Assembly: GCA_965221415.1 (NCBI GenBank)
Contig: OZ244887.1
Span: forward strand, 1,736,001-1,800,000
DNA from: UBA8337 sp965221415
GTDB lineage: Bacteria; Pseudomonadota; Alphaproteobacteria; RS24
Reading direction: 5' to 3'
DNA length: 64,000 bases
Shown: one piece after another, positions 62,751-64,000 of the stretch
How positions within the stretch are numbered: position 1 is the first letter of the stretch
Layout: every line of letters starts with the position of its first letter
Translations under genes and position numbers: made by a program
Notes under the pieces: generated by a model
The model's database searches: none
The model's input: only the letters and a program-made list of their open reading frames with translations
Told to the model about the DNA's origin: nothing

Positions 62751-62940
62751 TAGCGCATATAAGAACAAAAAACAATAAATAAATTAAGTTTTATTCATTT
62801 TATTTCCAGTGACTGTGGCACTAAAAGCGCAAAATAGGCCTAACGCGCTGTTATCCTTAGATAATAAAAATATCGGAAAAAGCAAAAAAGATGCAAAAAA
62901 GCACCAAATAAGGGAAAATAACGTAAAATAATGCCGTAAA

Positions 62941-63600
62941 TTATGCGGGCAAGTGCGGGGTTTCTTCAGGAAGTTCCGCAGGAATTTGCGTCGGCAGCCA
63001 TTTTTCGCCCTTTTTCACCGCCACCACCCCCCGCATGATAAGCGTCAGCACCTGCGCCAACTCGCGCTCCAGCTCAGGCAGCGTCTGATTGGTAAAAAGC
63101 TGCGCATAGCGATATTTGATGGTCGCCGAATGCAGCGCAATCGTCGCCGCCGGCACATTATCAATGACAAACTCGCCCGATGCCTTGCCCTCGTGCAAAA
63201 TACGCTGAAATAAGCGGCGTTCGCGGCGCAGGCTCTCAATTTGGAATTGCGGGCGGTCATTCACCACAATTTGCGCCAATTCGAGCGTTCTGGGCTGATT
63301 TTCAAGCAAATGATAGGTCAGGCGCAAATCTGCGAAAATCACCTCTTCCAAACGCTGGCGCGTGCTACGATGCGGACAGGCCAGAACAGCATCAAGCGCA
63401 TCGACCGCCATCAGCGCTTCGCGGCGCGCAATTTCGACCGCAATATCAATTTTTCCTTTGAAAAAGCGATAAATATTACCCGGCGACATGGCGCAATCCT
63501 TGGCCAATTCGGCAATTGTCGTCTTCGGATAGCCATAATGGCTAAACCGCTCACGCGCTGCCACGATAATCTTTTCGCGAGTAGAATCTGCTTCCGACAT
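62941..63600 (-). CDS. TetR family transcriptional regulator
   Basis: A 219-residue regulator. The N-terminal helix-turn-helix reads TREKIIVAARERFSHYGYPKT and then IAELAKDCAMSPGNIYRFFKGK. The C-terminal ligand domain resembles the TetR_C group with RLTYHLLENQPRTLELAQI. The start at MSEADST (63600) is preferred; a 19-residue longer frame is possible. Targets are unknown; the small ORF/sRNA unit 290 bases downstream is one candidate. Confidence 0.88.
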   Translation of the reverse strand: MSEADSTREKIIVAARERFSHYGYPKTTIAELAKDCAMSPGNIYRFFKGKIDIAVEIARREALMAVDALDAVLACPHRSTRQRLEEVIFADLRLTYHLLENQPRTLELAQIVVNDRPQFQIESLRRERRLFQRILHEGKASGEFVIDNVPAATIALHSATIKYRYAQLFTNQTLPELERELAQVLTLIMRGVVAVKKGEKWLPTQIPAELPEETPHLPA

Positions 63601-63810
63601 ACGCCCTTTGTACCGCTCGGCGACTGAATAATCAATAAAATATTCAGTCTCACACATACTGACCCGCTAATAATATGGGGGCAATAATATGGGTATAATG
63701 CCACAAATAAATCGTAAAACAGCTTCACGACAAGCGCAAAACTTGCATCATGCCAAAACCCTAGCTATGCAGAAGGAAGCATAGAGCGAAGTATAAGGTC
63801 GGAGGAAATG

Positions 63811-64000
63811 ATGAGCGACTTTCAAGTCACAACCCCACAATTCGCCGTTTTAGGCGGCGGCGCTTGGGGCACAGCCTTGGCCAGCGTGGTGGCGCAGCGC
63901 CATCAGCAAGATGTGTATTTATGGGCGCACGAAGCCGACACCGTCGCCGCCATCAACACGCATCACGAAAACCGTAACTTTCTGCCCGACATTGCCTTGG
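63811..64000 (+). CDS. gpsA: Glycerol-3-phosphate dehydrogenase [NAD(P)+] (N-terminal part)
   Basis: The first 63 residues of GpsA, which makes glycerol-3-phosphate for phospholipids. The NAD-binding motif AVLGGGAWGTALA begins near residue 13, followed by VYLWAHEADTVAAIN and HENRNFLPDI. The gene runs off the right edge. Two adjacent ATGs exist; the second (63811) gives the better distance to GGAGGA (63801-63806). Confidence 0.93.
   Translation, partial: MSDFQVTTPQFAVLGGGAWGTALASVVAQRHQQDVYLWAHEADTVAAINTHHENRNFLPDIAL

Noticed and set aside
1..64000. CRISPR arrays, insertion sequences or prophage
   Set aside because: No regularly spaced repeats, transposase, integrase or phage structural genes were seen.

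Overview
The window is a dense stretch of bacterial chromosome with moderate GC (about half). It looks like an alphaproteobacterium. The signs are sdhCDAB next to ethylmalonyl-CoA-pathway genes, the ffh-rpsP-rimM-trmD-rplS-leuCDB-asd run, dapF-mtaB-ftsY-yciB, a DUF2794 gene, an IalB-like gene before rlmN, and hemC-hemD-(mitofilin-like)-hemY divergent from tsaD. Species cannot be named from this sequence alone. The very short gaps, the convergent genes that nearly touch, and the lipid/CoA catabolic content would fit a compact marine heterotroph (inference). No IS elements, prophage or CRISPR array were seen.

Layout. 1-843: the end of an AT-richer restriction-modification locus (Dam-type methylase plus PD-(D/E)XK protein). 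840-14481: one long minus-strand run, ffh, rpsP (with a very long acidic tail), rimM, trmD, rplS, leuC, leuD, leuB, asd, malyl-CoA thioesterase-like, mesaconyl-CoA hydratase, sdhCDAB. 14671-18276 (+): dapF-mtaB-ftsY-yciB, overlapping. 18278-21645 (-): Nudix hydrolase and ccmABCDG, including a 44-residue ccmD. 21740-24502 (+): acnA with a Lys-rich N-terminal extension. 24512-29159 (-): a GldA/GldF/GldG-type ABC system with a DUF4340 protein. 29160-33775: a candidate small RNA, DUF2794, BI-1-type membrane protein and a YbbA/YbbP-type ABC system. 33818-44634: mixed housekeeping and redox genes, including tesA-like esterase, rlmN, argG, folD, yggT and a PhnZ-like HD protein.

44640-56249 (-) is the most accessory-looking part. 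A five-gene catabolic-type operon (enoyl-CoA hydratase, SDR, unknown protein, APH-like kinase, acyltransferase) lies beside an envelope cluster (DUF1329, YCF48-like, DUF1302, DUF1329). The envelope cluster probably handles a hydrophobic substrate at the outer membrane. Two of its intergenic regions share a 15-bp AT-rich repeat.

56404-64000: tRNA-Thr(CGT), an orphan lipoprotein, the hem genes, tsaD with a probably leaderless promoter, and then an unusual minus-strand unit (62.39-62.75 kb): a 40-codon ORF followed by four hairpins, whose loops carry CU-rich anti-Shine-Dalgarno motifs, and an intrinsic terminator. A second hairpin of the same kind lies at 29.21-29.27 kb. These resemble the CcsR/alpha-r14 'cuckoo' small RNAs of alphaproteobacteria and are the best candidates for a little-described system. 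A TetR regulator and the start of gpsA close the window.
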